This document shows positions 42,574-51,441 of a stretch of DNA of 60,000 nt, in pieces. Below the pieces are notes generated by a model that searched no databases, was not told where the DNA came from, and saw nothing but the letters and a program-made list of their open reading frames with translations. Both the position numbers and the translations under genes were made by a program. The DNA comes from Symbiodinium natans (Eukaryota; Sar; Dinophyceae; Suessiales; Symbiodiniaceae): contig CAJNDS010002523.1 in assembly GCA_905221605.1 (NCBI GenBank), forward strand, positions 738,001-798,000, read 5' to 3'. Numbering within the stretch: the stretch's first letter is position 1; every line of letters starts with the position of its first letter.

Positions 42574-43505
42574 GCTTTTTCTTCCAGGTGTGGCGGGGGC
42601 CTTGGTTTTCCCAGGCCTTTTTTCTCAGGTGTGGTGAGCCCCCTTGGTTCTGTGGTCCCTTGATCCTCTGGCTCTGCGGACTTTTTTTCATGGGTGTGGT
42701 GGAACCCTTTATTTGACAAAGCACCGCGTTTGCAAATGCGGGCTGCTCCCCCCCCCCCCCCCACAGCAACCCCTCCCCACCCGCTTATAGCCGTGTTGCA
42801 GATGGGGGGCGCTGCCCCCCCCCCCCCCCCCCAACTCCTTATTGTCGCCGTGCAAGCTTGCATTAAGCCACGACATGCCATGAAGAGAACTTGATGGTTT
42901 CAAAACCCTTAAGACTGCTTTCCAACCCGTGATTGTGGCACCAAGCTTGCACGAATCCATTCAAAGCCGTCACACAAATCACCATGTTTGTGAATGGGGG
43001 AGGCTGCGCCCCACCAACACCCCTGCTTAGTTTAGTCATGCAGATTGCGTTCAGCAACATCTTGCCATTGAAATCCATTGCAAGCTCCAAGTTTGCAAAT
43101 ATGGGGTGTGGTGCACCCCCCTCTCCCCCGCTGTTAAATCCTTTCGAAACCGTCCTGCAAAGCACCGTGTCACGGTCCCACCACACCTAGGAACAAACAG
43201 GCCCCCCGCGCCACCGACGAAACAAGAAGGTCCCGCCGCACCTAGGAAAGAAAAGTCCCGTCACACCTAGCAGAAAAAAAGAAAGGGCCCCGCCACACGT
43301 AGGACAAATGCAGGACACACCTGGGAAAACAAAAGTTCCGCCATGCCTAGGGAGAAAAAAACAAAAAATTTCCGGCCAGCACACCTGGGAGGAAAACAAG
43401 GTCCCGCCACACCCAGGAGAAACAAGGGTCCCGCCACACCAGCACTTAGGATAAAAAGGGTCTCGCCACACCTAAAAGAACAGGGAGCCCGCCACACCTA
43501 GGAAA
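42574..43505. repeat. CCACACCTAGGA array with inverted counterpart
   Basis: On the right (43,165-43,505) about nine degenerate units of CCCGCCACACCTAGGAAA-type sequence plus an A-rich spacer recur every 28-40 bases. On the left (42,574-42,712) three units occur in the opposite orientation. The two flank the hairpin modules at 42,729-43,130, suggesting a composite inverted-repeat element. Confidence 0.7.
42729..43130 (+). repeat. Four dispersed hairpin modules
   Basis: Modules near 42,729, 42,796, 42,987 and 43,091 share TTTGCAAAT or TTGCAGAT, then a G-run, a short loop and a C-run. Stems are GGGGGGC/GCCCCCC (42,804-42,820) and GGGGTG/CACCCC (43,103-43,119); the other two are weaker. C14 and C18 runs lie within the first two. 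Confidence 0.65.
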
Positions 43506-44192
43506 AGCACACACCTGTGCCTAATTTAGGGTTCAGGGGTTGACGTGGTTGGGGATTTGTGGTTTAGGCATCCGGGGGTAGGATCACGGTTGGAGTGTAG
43601 GCTGAGGGGATAAGGGTTGGGGTTTGGTTCAGAGAAGGCCCCAAGTAGACAATCAACGGTAAATGGGGTATCGAAGCTTCAAGCATTGTGCAAAGCAGCC
43701 CTAAACCCTTAAACCCTGACCGGGTGAACTAGAGTGTAGCATCTGGGTTCAGGGTGTGGGGTTTAGGGCTGAGGGTATAGGGTTTAGAGTTCAGGTATTC
43801 GTCTTTTGGGGTTTAGCCTAAACCATTAAACGCGCAAAGCCCTAAAAATCCTAAACCACTTGTTAGGTGTTGGGGTTTCGTTTTGAAGCCTCAGGGAGCT
43901 GCGGAGCCAGTTGGTTCCCTGGGCAGAGATCTGCCATACCCAGTGGCCTAGTTCTGCGTGGGTGTGAAAAGCACGGCAGATTAGGATCCCAGGGTGAATA
44001 TTCCCAATGGTTTAGGGTTTCTGGGTTAGGGTGCAGGGGTTGGCAAGGTTTAGGGTTTCTCGCCTACACTCGAAGCCCCTAAATCAAGCGTCCCTGAACC
44101 CCAAATCCTCAAGCATTTTGGATTCAGGGACCCTGAGTCAGTGTCTGACAATATTTTATTACCGGATTTCTGCAAAGCGTGTTATTTGGGGC

Positions 44193-44281
44193 TGAACATC
44201 TCAATTTACTTAAACCACTTTCGTTTAGGTTATGAGGAAGCAGGATTTACTTGAACATCTCAATTTACTTAAACCACTTTC
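44193..44281 (+). repeat. 30-bp direct repeat beside the telomeric array
   Basis: An identical 30-base sequence beginning TGAACATCTC occurs at 44,193-44,222 and 44,252-44,281, 59 bp apart. The second copy abuts the telomeric array directly. Confidence 0.9.
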
Positions 44282-44694
44282 CCCTAAACCCTAGGGTTTA
44301 GGGTTTAGGGTTTAGGGTTTAGGGTTTAGGGTTTAGGGTTTTAGGGTTTTAGGGTTTTAGGGTTTTAGGGTTTTAGGGTTTTAGGGTTTTAGGGTTTTAG
44401 GGTTTTAGGGTTTTAGGGTTTTAGGGTTTTAGGGTTTTAGGGTTTTAGGGTTTTAGGGTTTTAGGGTTAGGGTTTTAGGGTTTTAGGGTTTTTTAGGGTT
44501 TTAGGGTTTTAGGGTTTTAGGGTTTTTAGGGTTTTAGGGTTTTAGGGTTTTAGGGTTTAGGGTTTTAGGGTTTAGGGGGGTTTTAGGGTTTAGGGTTTAG
44601 GGTTTTAGGGTTTAGGGTTTAGGGTTTAGGGTTTAGGGTTTAGGGTTTAGGGTTTAGGGTTTAGGGTTTAGGGTTTAGGGTTTAGGGTTTAGGG
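44282..44694 (+). repeat. Interstitial telomeric array, heptamer-octamer-heptamer
   Basis: The array begins with a perfect 22-bp palindrome (44,282-44,303), where CCCTAAACCCT meets its complement, then runs as TTTAGGG. From about 44,341 the unit changes to TTTTAGGG for about 30 copies, mixes with variants near 44,470-44,600, and returns to TTTAGGG until 44,694. The G-rich strand points right, toward GC-rich gene-bearing DNA. Confidence 0.97.
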
Positions 44695-45114
44695 CTTCTC
44701 GCCGCGCCGCGGCAGTAGATTTCATGCGGAGATGGCGCCCCTACACACCCAGGGGGTGTGAGGGGGCGGCATACTGTTGATGGACAAAATCTTGCATGAC
44801 CCCCTATGTTACACGTGTGCGACGGTTGGTAATCGAGCTCCCCGCGCCCCTCGAATTTCAATGTTGCGTGCGCATATGGGTGATGCAGGATTTCGGTCAT
44901 TCACACACATGCAACTTCGAAGCATTGCAAGGACAGCAATGTTAAGATTCAGGGTTTGGAAGGGACGACCTGCATAATAAAAGTGATGCAGGATTTCGTC
45001 CATCAACAGTCTGGAGACTGGCAAGTTTTCGGAAACTCTGGTCTCTATAGTCACGGCTGACCACAGTCAACTGAGGGCCGTGTGTGAGGGGCCAGGATGG
45101 GGGGCAGAAAGTCC

Positions 45115-45410
45115 GAAATATGGTATTTTTCAAGTTTCAAATTGTTTCCATAGTTTCAAATTAGTTTCCAATCAGTTTCAAATTAGTTTCAAAATCCAGT
45201 TGCAAAATCGCTGTTAAGGGGGAACTACAATTTCTGTCCGCGCTTTTTGAAAACCAGGAACCTCTGAGATTTCTTCATTTTTTTTGAATTGCGCATAGAA
45301 AAATGCAGTTTCCCCTTAACAGCGATTTTGCAACTGGATTTTGAAACTATTTTTGAAACTAATTTGAAACTACGGAAACGAATTTGAAACTTGAAAAACG
45401 CGGCATTTCT
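45115..45410. mobile_element. Foldback element with arms of about 115 bp
   Basis: Left arm (about 45,115-45,240) and right arm (about 45,288-45,410) are reverse complements over CAAGTTTCAAAT, AGTTTCAAAATCCAGTTG and AAATCGCTGTTAAGGGG blocks, leaving a loop of about 45 bases. Internal TTTCAAATTAG words recur. It has no coding capacity, so it is a MITE or foldback insertion. Confidence 0.8.
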
Positions 45411-45997
45411 GCTCTTTGGCGCTTGGCCACACCCGAGCAAGAGGAGAGCTTAGGCTTGAATCTGCCAAAGGTACATCTCCGACATTCTTCCCAAAAGCCA
45501 TTCCAGCAACAACTCTTGCCAACAAGTCAGTAAACTATCTTGTCCGAGACTGTATGTCGCGGCGGCGTATATTGAAGTTGGAGCCACCACAACCAGAAAG
45601 GTTGGGTTGTTTTATTCTTCCCACCCCCTGCTTACGCAGGCATCCACCCAACTTTTCTCCTTTTAGGGTTTCGGGCTAACGCCCTAAATTCTCACTTCCC
45701 ACCCCCATCCTTTGAACGGTTGGGTCGGACACTTCCACCCTCATCCTTTGAATGGGTCAGGGTTGTCAAAACCAAACCCAGAAAACAGACAGGGGCAGAA
45801 GGCCCTTCCCTCCGGGACCGCTCCGGGGCCAGGCCAGGACGGCAGGAGGGCCAAGGGGGAGGGGACGCCGAGGCAGGGGGAAATGGATCTCCCAGACCCA
45901 GAGCAATGCGGCAGCCCGAGGCACAGTAGACGTGAGCGGCTCATTTTCCCTCCCCGTTCATAGAGCTTCTTGTGGAGGTCGGTTTGTTGTTGCCTCT

Positions 45998-46214
45998 CCA
46001 TTCAGGGTCCTGGGTCAGATATTGATCGATCTTCGCGGTGTCTTCGGCCCAATAGATCCCCTTGCCGAATATGTCTGGGCTGTCCCTTCAAACCCTTTGT
46101 CAAGTCTACTGTTCCATCCAGGGTCCTGGATCAGATATTGATCGATCTTTGTGGCTTCTTCGGCCAAGTAGATCCCCTTGTCGAGTAGGTCTGGGCAGTC
46201 CCTTCACACCCTTC
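45998..46214 (-). pseudogene. Two tandem PARP-like catalytic fragments
   Basis: Two 101-bp copies, 45,998-46,098 and 46,114-46,214, are close to 90% identical by eye. On the minus strand they read FGKGIYWAEDTAKIDQYLTQ and LDKGIYLAEEATKIDQYLIQ. The GKGIYxAE-x-x-x-KxxxY pattern is the PARP-type ADP-ribosyltransferase signature around its second conserved motif. The 116-bp period is not a multiple of three, so the copies lie in different frames: either tandem exons or a broken gene. The donor-loop histidine region was not found upstream. Confidence 0.45.
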
Positions 46215-46750
46215 GAAAAATGATTTCTGAATATGACGACGCCTTTAAACCCAATGAAGGAAAATGGAAAATCTCCTGAAAAGGCCGACCCAGAGGCCCG
46301 CCTTGGACAGATGTGGAGGTGGCAGCTGAAGCTGGGGGGCATGTTCCGTCTTCGATTTTGGAAACCAAGTTCAGGACGTCAGATTTGATTATGATGACAG
46401 TCGTTGTAGTCGTCCATGGACATCGCCGTTGCAATGACCCTGAAAAGCCTCCTAGCGGCGCATCACTAGGCTTCTCGCAGTGGACCTATATAGACATCGA
46501 CTTACGAATCGAGTCGAAATCCTGAGGCTTGTTCTAGAATTTCGGTTTTAGTGCTCTACATGCGCTTCCCGAACTTTAGTACAGCAAGAAGCCCTTGCTT
46601 CTCAATGTCTTGAATGAAACGGTTCAGTTGGATGCAGAGAAAAACACGCAAGCAAGTGCATAGTGCGTGCGACGTCACAAAAGGAATGGATAGGAGGACG
46701 CACGCAGGTTTCTCTTTTTCAACACGGCTCGGGCCAGATCCGTTATGCGA

Positions 46751-47140
46751 CTAGTCCATGTAGCGACGCATGGCGACCCCACGGAGCAGGACCGGCAGCG
46801 GCACGTGCAGGAATCTGGCGGCGGAGAAGAGAGTGCGGTGGTCGGAGTCGAAGACGACGGCAAGCCAGATCGGAGGCCAATGCCAATGCACCAAACGCGA
46901 GGACCAGGCGCTCAGAGTGTCGATGCCGTTGGGCCAGTAGCGCACCTCGTGCCACGCGTAGAGCCAGGCCACAGCCTCCAGCGCTCTGGGTGCAGTCATG
47001 TCCTGCAGGGCAAGGTGGCGCGGATGGCCGTCGGCGCGGGCATCGAGGGCAGGCAAGCCACGCAGGCCTCGATGAATGTCAGTCATATCCTCACCGTCCT
47101 CGACGTCCGCCCATCGGCGACGTACAGCAGGCAAGGCCAT
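46751..47140 (-). CDS. Hypothetical protein downstream of the helicase
   Basis: An ATG at 47,140 opens a 129-codon GC-rich frame (MALPAVRRRWADVEDGE...). It has many Trp and His residues (VAWLYAWHEVRYW, VHWHWPPIW) and ends MRRYMD. The frame is open upstream to 47,350, seven bases after the helicase stop. No family was recognised. It may be a third Helitron product, an exon, or chance coding in GC-rich DNA. Confidence 0.3.
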   Translation of the reverse strand: MALPAVRRRWADVEDGEDMTDIHRGLRGLPALDARADGHPRHLALQDMTAPRALEAVAWLYAWHEVRYWPNGIDTLSAWSSRLVHWHWPPIWLAVVFDSDHRTLFSAARFLHVPLPVLLRGVAMRRYMD

Positions 47141-47356
47141 GTTTCTGATGGGCGCACAAAATAAGCAACTATCATTGACGATAACAGACGAATCTAAACG
47201 TCTGCGCGCACGCACAAGAGGTTTCATGTGCTTTGTCGAACACGAAGCTGAAGATCGGGCAAGCTTGTCTTTAAAAGCCCAAAGGAAGTAAGTCAGTGCA
47301 GAGAGTTCTTTTCGCACGCACAGCGGACAAAATCCCAGGAGATGTGGCATTCATCC

Positions 47357-48740
47357 TCAGGCCGGGGTGAAATGGTGCCGCGTCAGGTGTCCCACGAAGC
47401 GCCACTGCTTGTCGTAGCGCACGCGTGAGAGAGCCACATAGCCCGCGGCGGGGATGTTCGCTACGTCCAGGTACAGGGTCATGCTGTCCAAGGTGGCTCC
47501 CTGCAGCTTGGTCAAGGTATTCGCGTATCCCAGGCGCATGGGGTGGAAGGTCGTCCTGGAATCCCCATCGGTCCAGGGATACACAACCACGGTGAACCCC
47601 GTGTCCGTCCGCACCCGAACGCCGCCCTGCTGCAGCCCGAGGATCGTGGCCCCCATGCCGTTGACGTAGTCCATCTCCTTGTGAAGGTTCTTCGTGAGCT
47701 GCACGCGGGCGCCCAGGAAGATCGGGATGGGAGCGGGCTCCCAGGCGTGCTGCTCGGAGCCACGGAAATTGGCGGGGTTTGCGTCGGGGTCGCCGGGCAA
47801 GACGGCCAGTGGGGACTGGTCCGGAAAAAAGGTGGACACGGCCAGGGCGTTCACGGCCGCGGCTGCGGCCTTCGTGATGGTGACGAAGACCGTGTCGGGC
47901 GTCTCGGCGAAGACGGCCCGGATGTCGTCGTCGGAGGGGGGGGAGGACGGCGGGCGGTATCCCTGACGGTTCTGGCGGGTCGGTGCTCGGTGCCCGCGCA
48001 GGATGTCCGAGAGCTGCTTCTGTGAAGGTTTGGCGACGCGGAGGAGCTCCAGCTTCCAGCGCAGGACCGAACAGCGGCAGCGCCGCATGGTGCGCAACTC
48101 AAACTTGAAGACCGTGCTCCAGAAGGGGCTGTCCCTGGCCTGCGTCGGTTCGACCCCTTTGAGCTGGGCGAAGTCCCCGATGAACACCAGCGCCGGTTGA
48201 CTGCTCGCCGCTTCCCAGATGCGGAGAAGGCGTTCGAACGTTGCGGCCGAGATCTGGCTCACCTCGTCCAGCACCACCAGGTCGTAGGTCGCCATGCTCA
48301 GCAGCGTCTCGTGCTCTGGCCTGAAGAGCTGGAAGACGGCGTGCACGCTGTCCACGTCCAGGTCGGGGTACTTCTGGCGGTAAGCGGCGACCAGCATGCG
48401 TGTGGGGCAGGCGACCTTCGCCCAGTACAGCGCGAGGGCCACACGCTGCCCGATGGCTTCCACGACTCTCTGCTGCTCCGGCTCCAGCGTGATCTTCTCC
48501 GATCCCACCTCAGGGACGGGATCCACTCCGTGCACCAGCTGGCCGGACCAGTACAGATCCACCAGGGCGATGTGTGCCCGGAGCATGGCGAGGTTGGAGT
48601 CGATGAAGGGGTCGCGCTGCGCCTCGAGCTCCATGTCCGCACGGACGGCCTGCTGGTTTCGCCAGTGCTCGCCGGCCAGCGCCAGCGCCATTCCCAGACC
48701 TCGGTGCCCGGAAGGCAAACGTGAGAGCCTCGAAAATTGC
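47357..48740 (-). CDS. Pif1-like helicase domain of the Helitron, P-loop missing
   Basis: After the possible intron the frame reads QFSRLSRLPSGHRGLGMAL and continues to a TGA at 47,357. Superfamily-1 motifs are visible: Ia-like KVACPTRMLVAAYR, II VVLDEVSQIS, III FIGDFAQLKGVEP, V LQGATLDSMTLYLD and VI YVALSRVRYDKQW. The Walker A loop (G-x-x-G-x-GKT) that should stand between LEPEQQRVVEAIG and VACPT is absent, with only about 12 residues between them. Without it ATP hydrolysis is not expected. The domain would normally unwind DNA during rolling-circle transposition. A frame also opens upstream to 48,925 but overlaps the Rep frame there. Confidence 0.78.
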
Positions 48741-48790
48741 CTGTGCACCCACACACACACACAGGGACACATGGTCACACACCCACACAC
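48741..48790 (-). other. Putative 50-nt GT-AG intron fusing Rep and helicase
   Basis: On the minus strand the sequence begins GTGTGTGGGTG and ends GGTGCACAG. Removing it restores one frame (APFLM-QFSRL) across the Rep stop at 48,775. It is a TG-rich simple repeat, so a frame-breaking repeat-length change is the alternative. Confidence 0.5.
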
Positions 48791-51441
48791 ATGAGAAAAG
48801 GTGCAGCGAACTGTGCTTTCTGTCGGACTCTGAGTGGGCGGCCATGAAATTGAGGGGGCAAGAGTTCCAGCTTCGCGTGCCAAAGGTCCTTCAGCTCGCG
48901 AAAGGGCACGTGCAGGAGGCACCATTGCTTGTAGTACTCGTCATTGAAGCGGGACTTCATCACCGCAGCCACGAGGACGGCGCCGCTGTAATGAGCATCG
49001 GCGAGCCAATGGATCCAGTCCTCCGGCCCGAGGCCCTCCGAGACAGCCAGCGCGGCGAAACTCTTCTTGTAATCACGGTGTATACCGCCCTGCTTGTTCG
49101 TCTTGCGGAGGTAGGCCAGCAGGCACATGGAGTCGGGGCGCCAGGTGGAGCCCATGTACTGCTGGACGCGCTCGGGGAGGATGTCTCGCCAGGGCACCGG
49201 AACGACGAAACGGGACAGGCCCCCGCCGGCAAAGCATTGTCGGAAGAGGTGGGCACCGAGCTGCAGCCACATCTCCGGTTCCAGTGGCTGGTATTGGGTG
49301 AGGACCCGCCGGGCCAAGGCGTAGTCGGACGAAAGGTCATCCAACCAGTTGGACTGAAACGAGTCGGAGAACTTGGGCACGTAGCCGGCGACGTAGCGGA
49401 GCAGCATGCCGCGGCCGTCGGAGGCTTGCACATCCATGTGGCACTTCAGACTGGCGAGGACATCGGGCATGTACGCTCGCATCCTCCCACGCGGATTCTG
49501 GGTGGTGCAGCTCCAGCGCTGCGCAGTCTCGTCCCAGGCAGTGGAAGCGTCCCTTCGAGGCCAGCCGCTACCCGTCCAAGAGAACTGGCTGCTCCTGACG
49601 ATCTGCTCCAGGGGCGCGTTGTCGGCGGGGAGGTGGCCACAGACGATCTGGGACCAGGGCAAACTCTGTGGATGCCGGAGCCACACCAGGAAGTGGACAT
49701 GGGGGCGGCCGCTGCCGTGGTAGTCGAGACGCTCGTTGCGGGCCCCGCGCTTCCGTTTGCCGTCCTGGAACTCGATGCGACCGAACAGATTCAGCGCCGA
49801 GCCCTGGCCGGCGGACGCCTGGTCGCCCAGCACGTGGCGCGCCCAGCCTCCCCGGCCCTGCTTGTTCCAGCCGGTGACGAGACCCAGGGCTGCCTGTGTG
49901 AGGATGTGGGCGAGGTGAAACGACTCCGGTCCGGGAAGATGCAGGCGCGTCTTGAAGGTGCGCAGCAGCTCGTCCTCGAGGAAGGCGTGGTAGGGGCTGG
50001 ACCATTCGTACGGGGCAATGGTCACGAAAAGTGTCGGATAGCCGAGTTGCTTCTGCAAGTCCAGCAGAGCGAAGTGGCGCGTCCGCCAGTACTCGGGGGA
50101 GAACTGCTTGCCGGCCAGCGCCACGCGCATCTGGACGCCCGAGGCGTGCTTCGCGCCGCCCAAGGCACTCCACAGCCACAGATCGTAGACGAACTGCGCG
50201 AGTTCGTAGTCGGAAGCGTAGCCGATGACCGCCGACGTCACCTTCGCTAGGAAACTGGCCTTGAGGGACTGCCGGTCGGACTCCTTCAAGAAGTGTAGTG
50301 GCGACTCTGCGTCGTCCTCCCGGTCCTCGTTCCCGTCGTCTACGCCATTGTCCTCTGCGTCCGAGTCGATGTGGGAATCCTCGTCCTCCTCCTCATCACC
50401 GTGGTGCTGCTCCGCCCCGACGTCGCCAGCGTCCCGTGCTCGGAGCCCTGCCGGCGCCCCGTGGCGTCCCGCAGCCTGGCCGGCCCGCTGGCGCTGGGCG
50501 TACGCCGCCCGCACATCACTTCGCTCACGTGCCAGGCGCCTCCCATCCTCCAGCCGCACGAAGGTTTCACACAAGGCGACGGCCGGGTAGAGGTGGGGCC
50601 AGAGGGCGGTCTCCAAGCCAAGGGTCTCCAGAAAACGGACTGGAAGTCGCCGAGCGGTCTTGTCCAGCCGTGGACCAGCCATGTCCAAGAAGCGATCATG
50701 CTGCGCCACGAAGGACAGGTAGGCCGAGTAGCCAGGATGAAGACGAAAGAGCCGTGTGTGCTCTGCCCAAGTCTCCGGCATGGAGGGCAGTGGCCGCGAG
50801 TGCAGGAACCGCCAGGCCTGCTGGGCTACGCGTAGATCCTCGCCTCGCAGCGTGGCCAGCTGCTTCCGGACGCTCTGGGGCCTCCAGCGCAGTCGGGTCA
50901 TGTCGGTGTGAATGCGGTAACCGTACTCGCCGCGTTGGTAAGCGCCCACGTCGATCTCGATAGGGCGCAGGGCCCAGAGTGCGGCGGCTGTCAGGTCGCG
51001 CAGGGGCTCCGGGATGTCGGTGATGGTCGGGGCTCGGTACCCGATGCCGTGGGCGCAATGCTTGCACTTCTTCTGAACTGCGCGCAGCTGTGCGTTCTTC
51101 TCATGACTGGACTGGTGGAAGGGCCGCGGTTCCAGGCGATGGCATTCGGTGCACATGAACCAGGAGGCATGCATCGACCAGAACTCGAATTGCCGCGCCC
51201 TGGCACTCATCCATGCGCGGCCGGAGTGTTCAGCAGAGAAGGCCAGGCCGAACTTTTTGTCGCGCTTGCGCGCATCAGCCCGGGCGCGTTCTCGCCACAG
51301 GCGCCGCCCCTCCTCATCGGGCAGCGGATGGACGGAATGTCGCCGCTGCAAGGCCTCTGCCCACTGTCCCGGCAGTGGCTCCCGCGCTCTGGTACGAGCT
51401 TGGTAGTAGGCTCGGCCCTCTTGGCCGAGGTTGGCCTCCAC
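48775..51441 (-). CDS. Helitron Rep (HUH endonuclease) protein
   Basis: The frame is 888 codons from 51,441, although the true frame continues upstream. Residues about 97-135 contain a CxxC...CxxC cluster (CTECHRL, CKHCAHG). An acidic stretch (EEEDEDSHIDSDAEDN) separates it from the catalytic half. H581-V-H583 in GRPHVHFLVWL is the metal-binding HUH motif; Y683 and Y687 in RYVAGYVPK match the Helitron two-tyrosine motif (YxxxYxxK). Such proteins nick and join single strands during rolling-circle transposition. The last codons before the stop at 48,775 (CVGV) are probably intronic. Confidence 0.88.
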   Translation of the reverse strand: MEANLGQEGRAYYQARTRAREPLPGQWAEALQRRHSVHPLPDEEGRRLWRERARADARKRDKKFGLAFSAEHSGRAWMSARARQFEFWSMHASWFMCTECHRLEPRPFHQSSHEKNAQLRAVQKKCKHCAHGIGYRAPTITDIPEPLRDLTAAALWALRPIEIDVGAYQRGEYGYRIHTDMTRLRWRPQSVRKQLATLRGEDLRVAQQAWRFLHSRPLPSMPETWAEHTRLFRLHPGYSAYLSFVAQHDRFLDMAGPRLDKTARRLPVRFLETLGLETALWPHLYPAVALCETFVRLEDGRRLARERSDVRAAYAQRQRAGQAAGRHGAPAGLRARDAGDVGAEQHHGDEEEDEDSHIDSDAEDNGVDDGNEDREDDAESPLHFLKESDRQSLKASFLAKVTSAVIGYASDYELAQFVYDLWLWSALGGAKHASGVQMRVALAGKQFSPEYWRTRHFALLDLQKQLGYPTLFVTIAPYEWSSPYHAFLEDELLRTFKTRLHLPGPESFHLAHILTQAALGLVTGWNKQGRGGWARHVLGDQASAGQGSALNLFGRIEFQDGKRKRGARNERLDYHGSGRPHVHFLVWLRHPQSLPWSQIVCGHLPADNAPLEQIVRSSQFSWTGSGWPRRDASTAWDETAQRWSCTTQNPRGRMRAYMPDVLASLKCHMDVQASDGRGMLLRYVAGYVPKFSDSFQSNWLDDLSSDYALARRVLTQYQPLEPEMWLQLGAHLFRQCFAGGGLSRFVVPVPWRDILPERVQQYMGSTWRPDSMCLLAYLRKTNKQGGIHRDYKKSFAALAVSEGLGPEDWIHWLADAHYSGAVLVAAVMKSRFNDEYYKQWCLLHVPFRELKDLWHAKLELLPPQFHGRPLRVRQKAQFAAPFLMCVGV

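Noticed and set aside
44282-44303. Head-to-head chromosome fusion scar
   Set aside because: An end-to-end fusion should read TTTAGGG then CCCTAAA on one strand; here the order is the reverse and only one and a half C-rich units precede the palindrome.
46500-46760. 3' terminus of the Helitron
   Set aside because: CTAG-like words exist near 46,527 but no convincing short hairpin precedes them on the minus strand.
48721-50250. 509-codon plus-strand frame
   Set aside because: It lies opposite the Rep gene, whose HUH and tyrosine motifs are clear. It is an antisense shadow of GC-rich codons.
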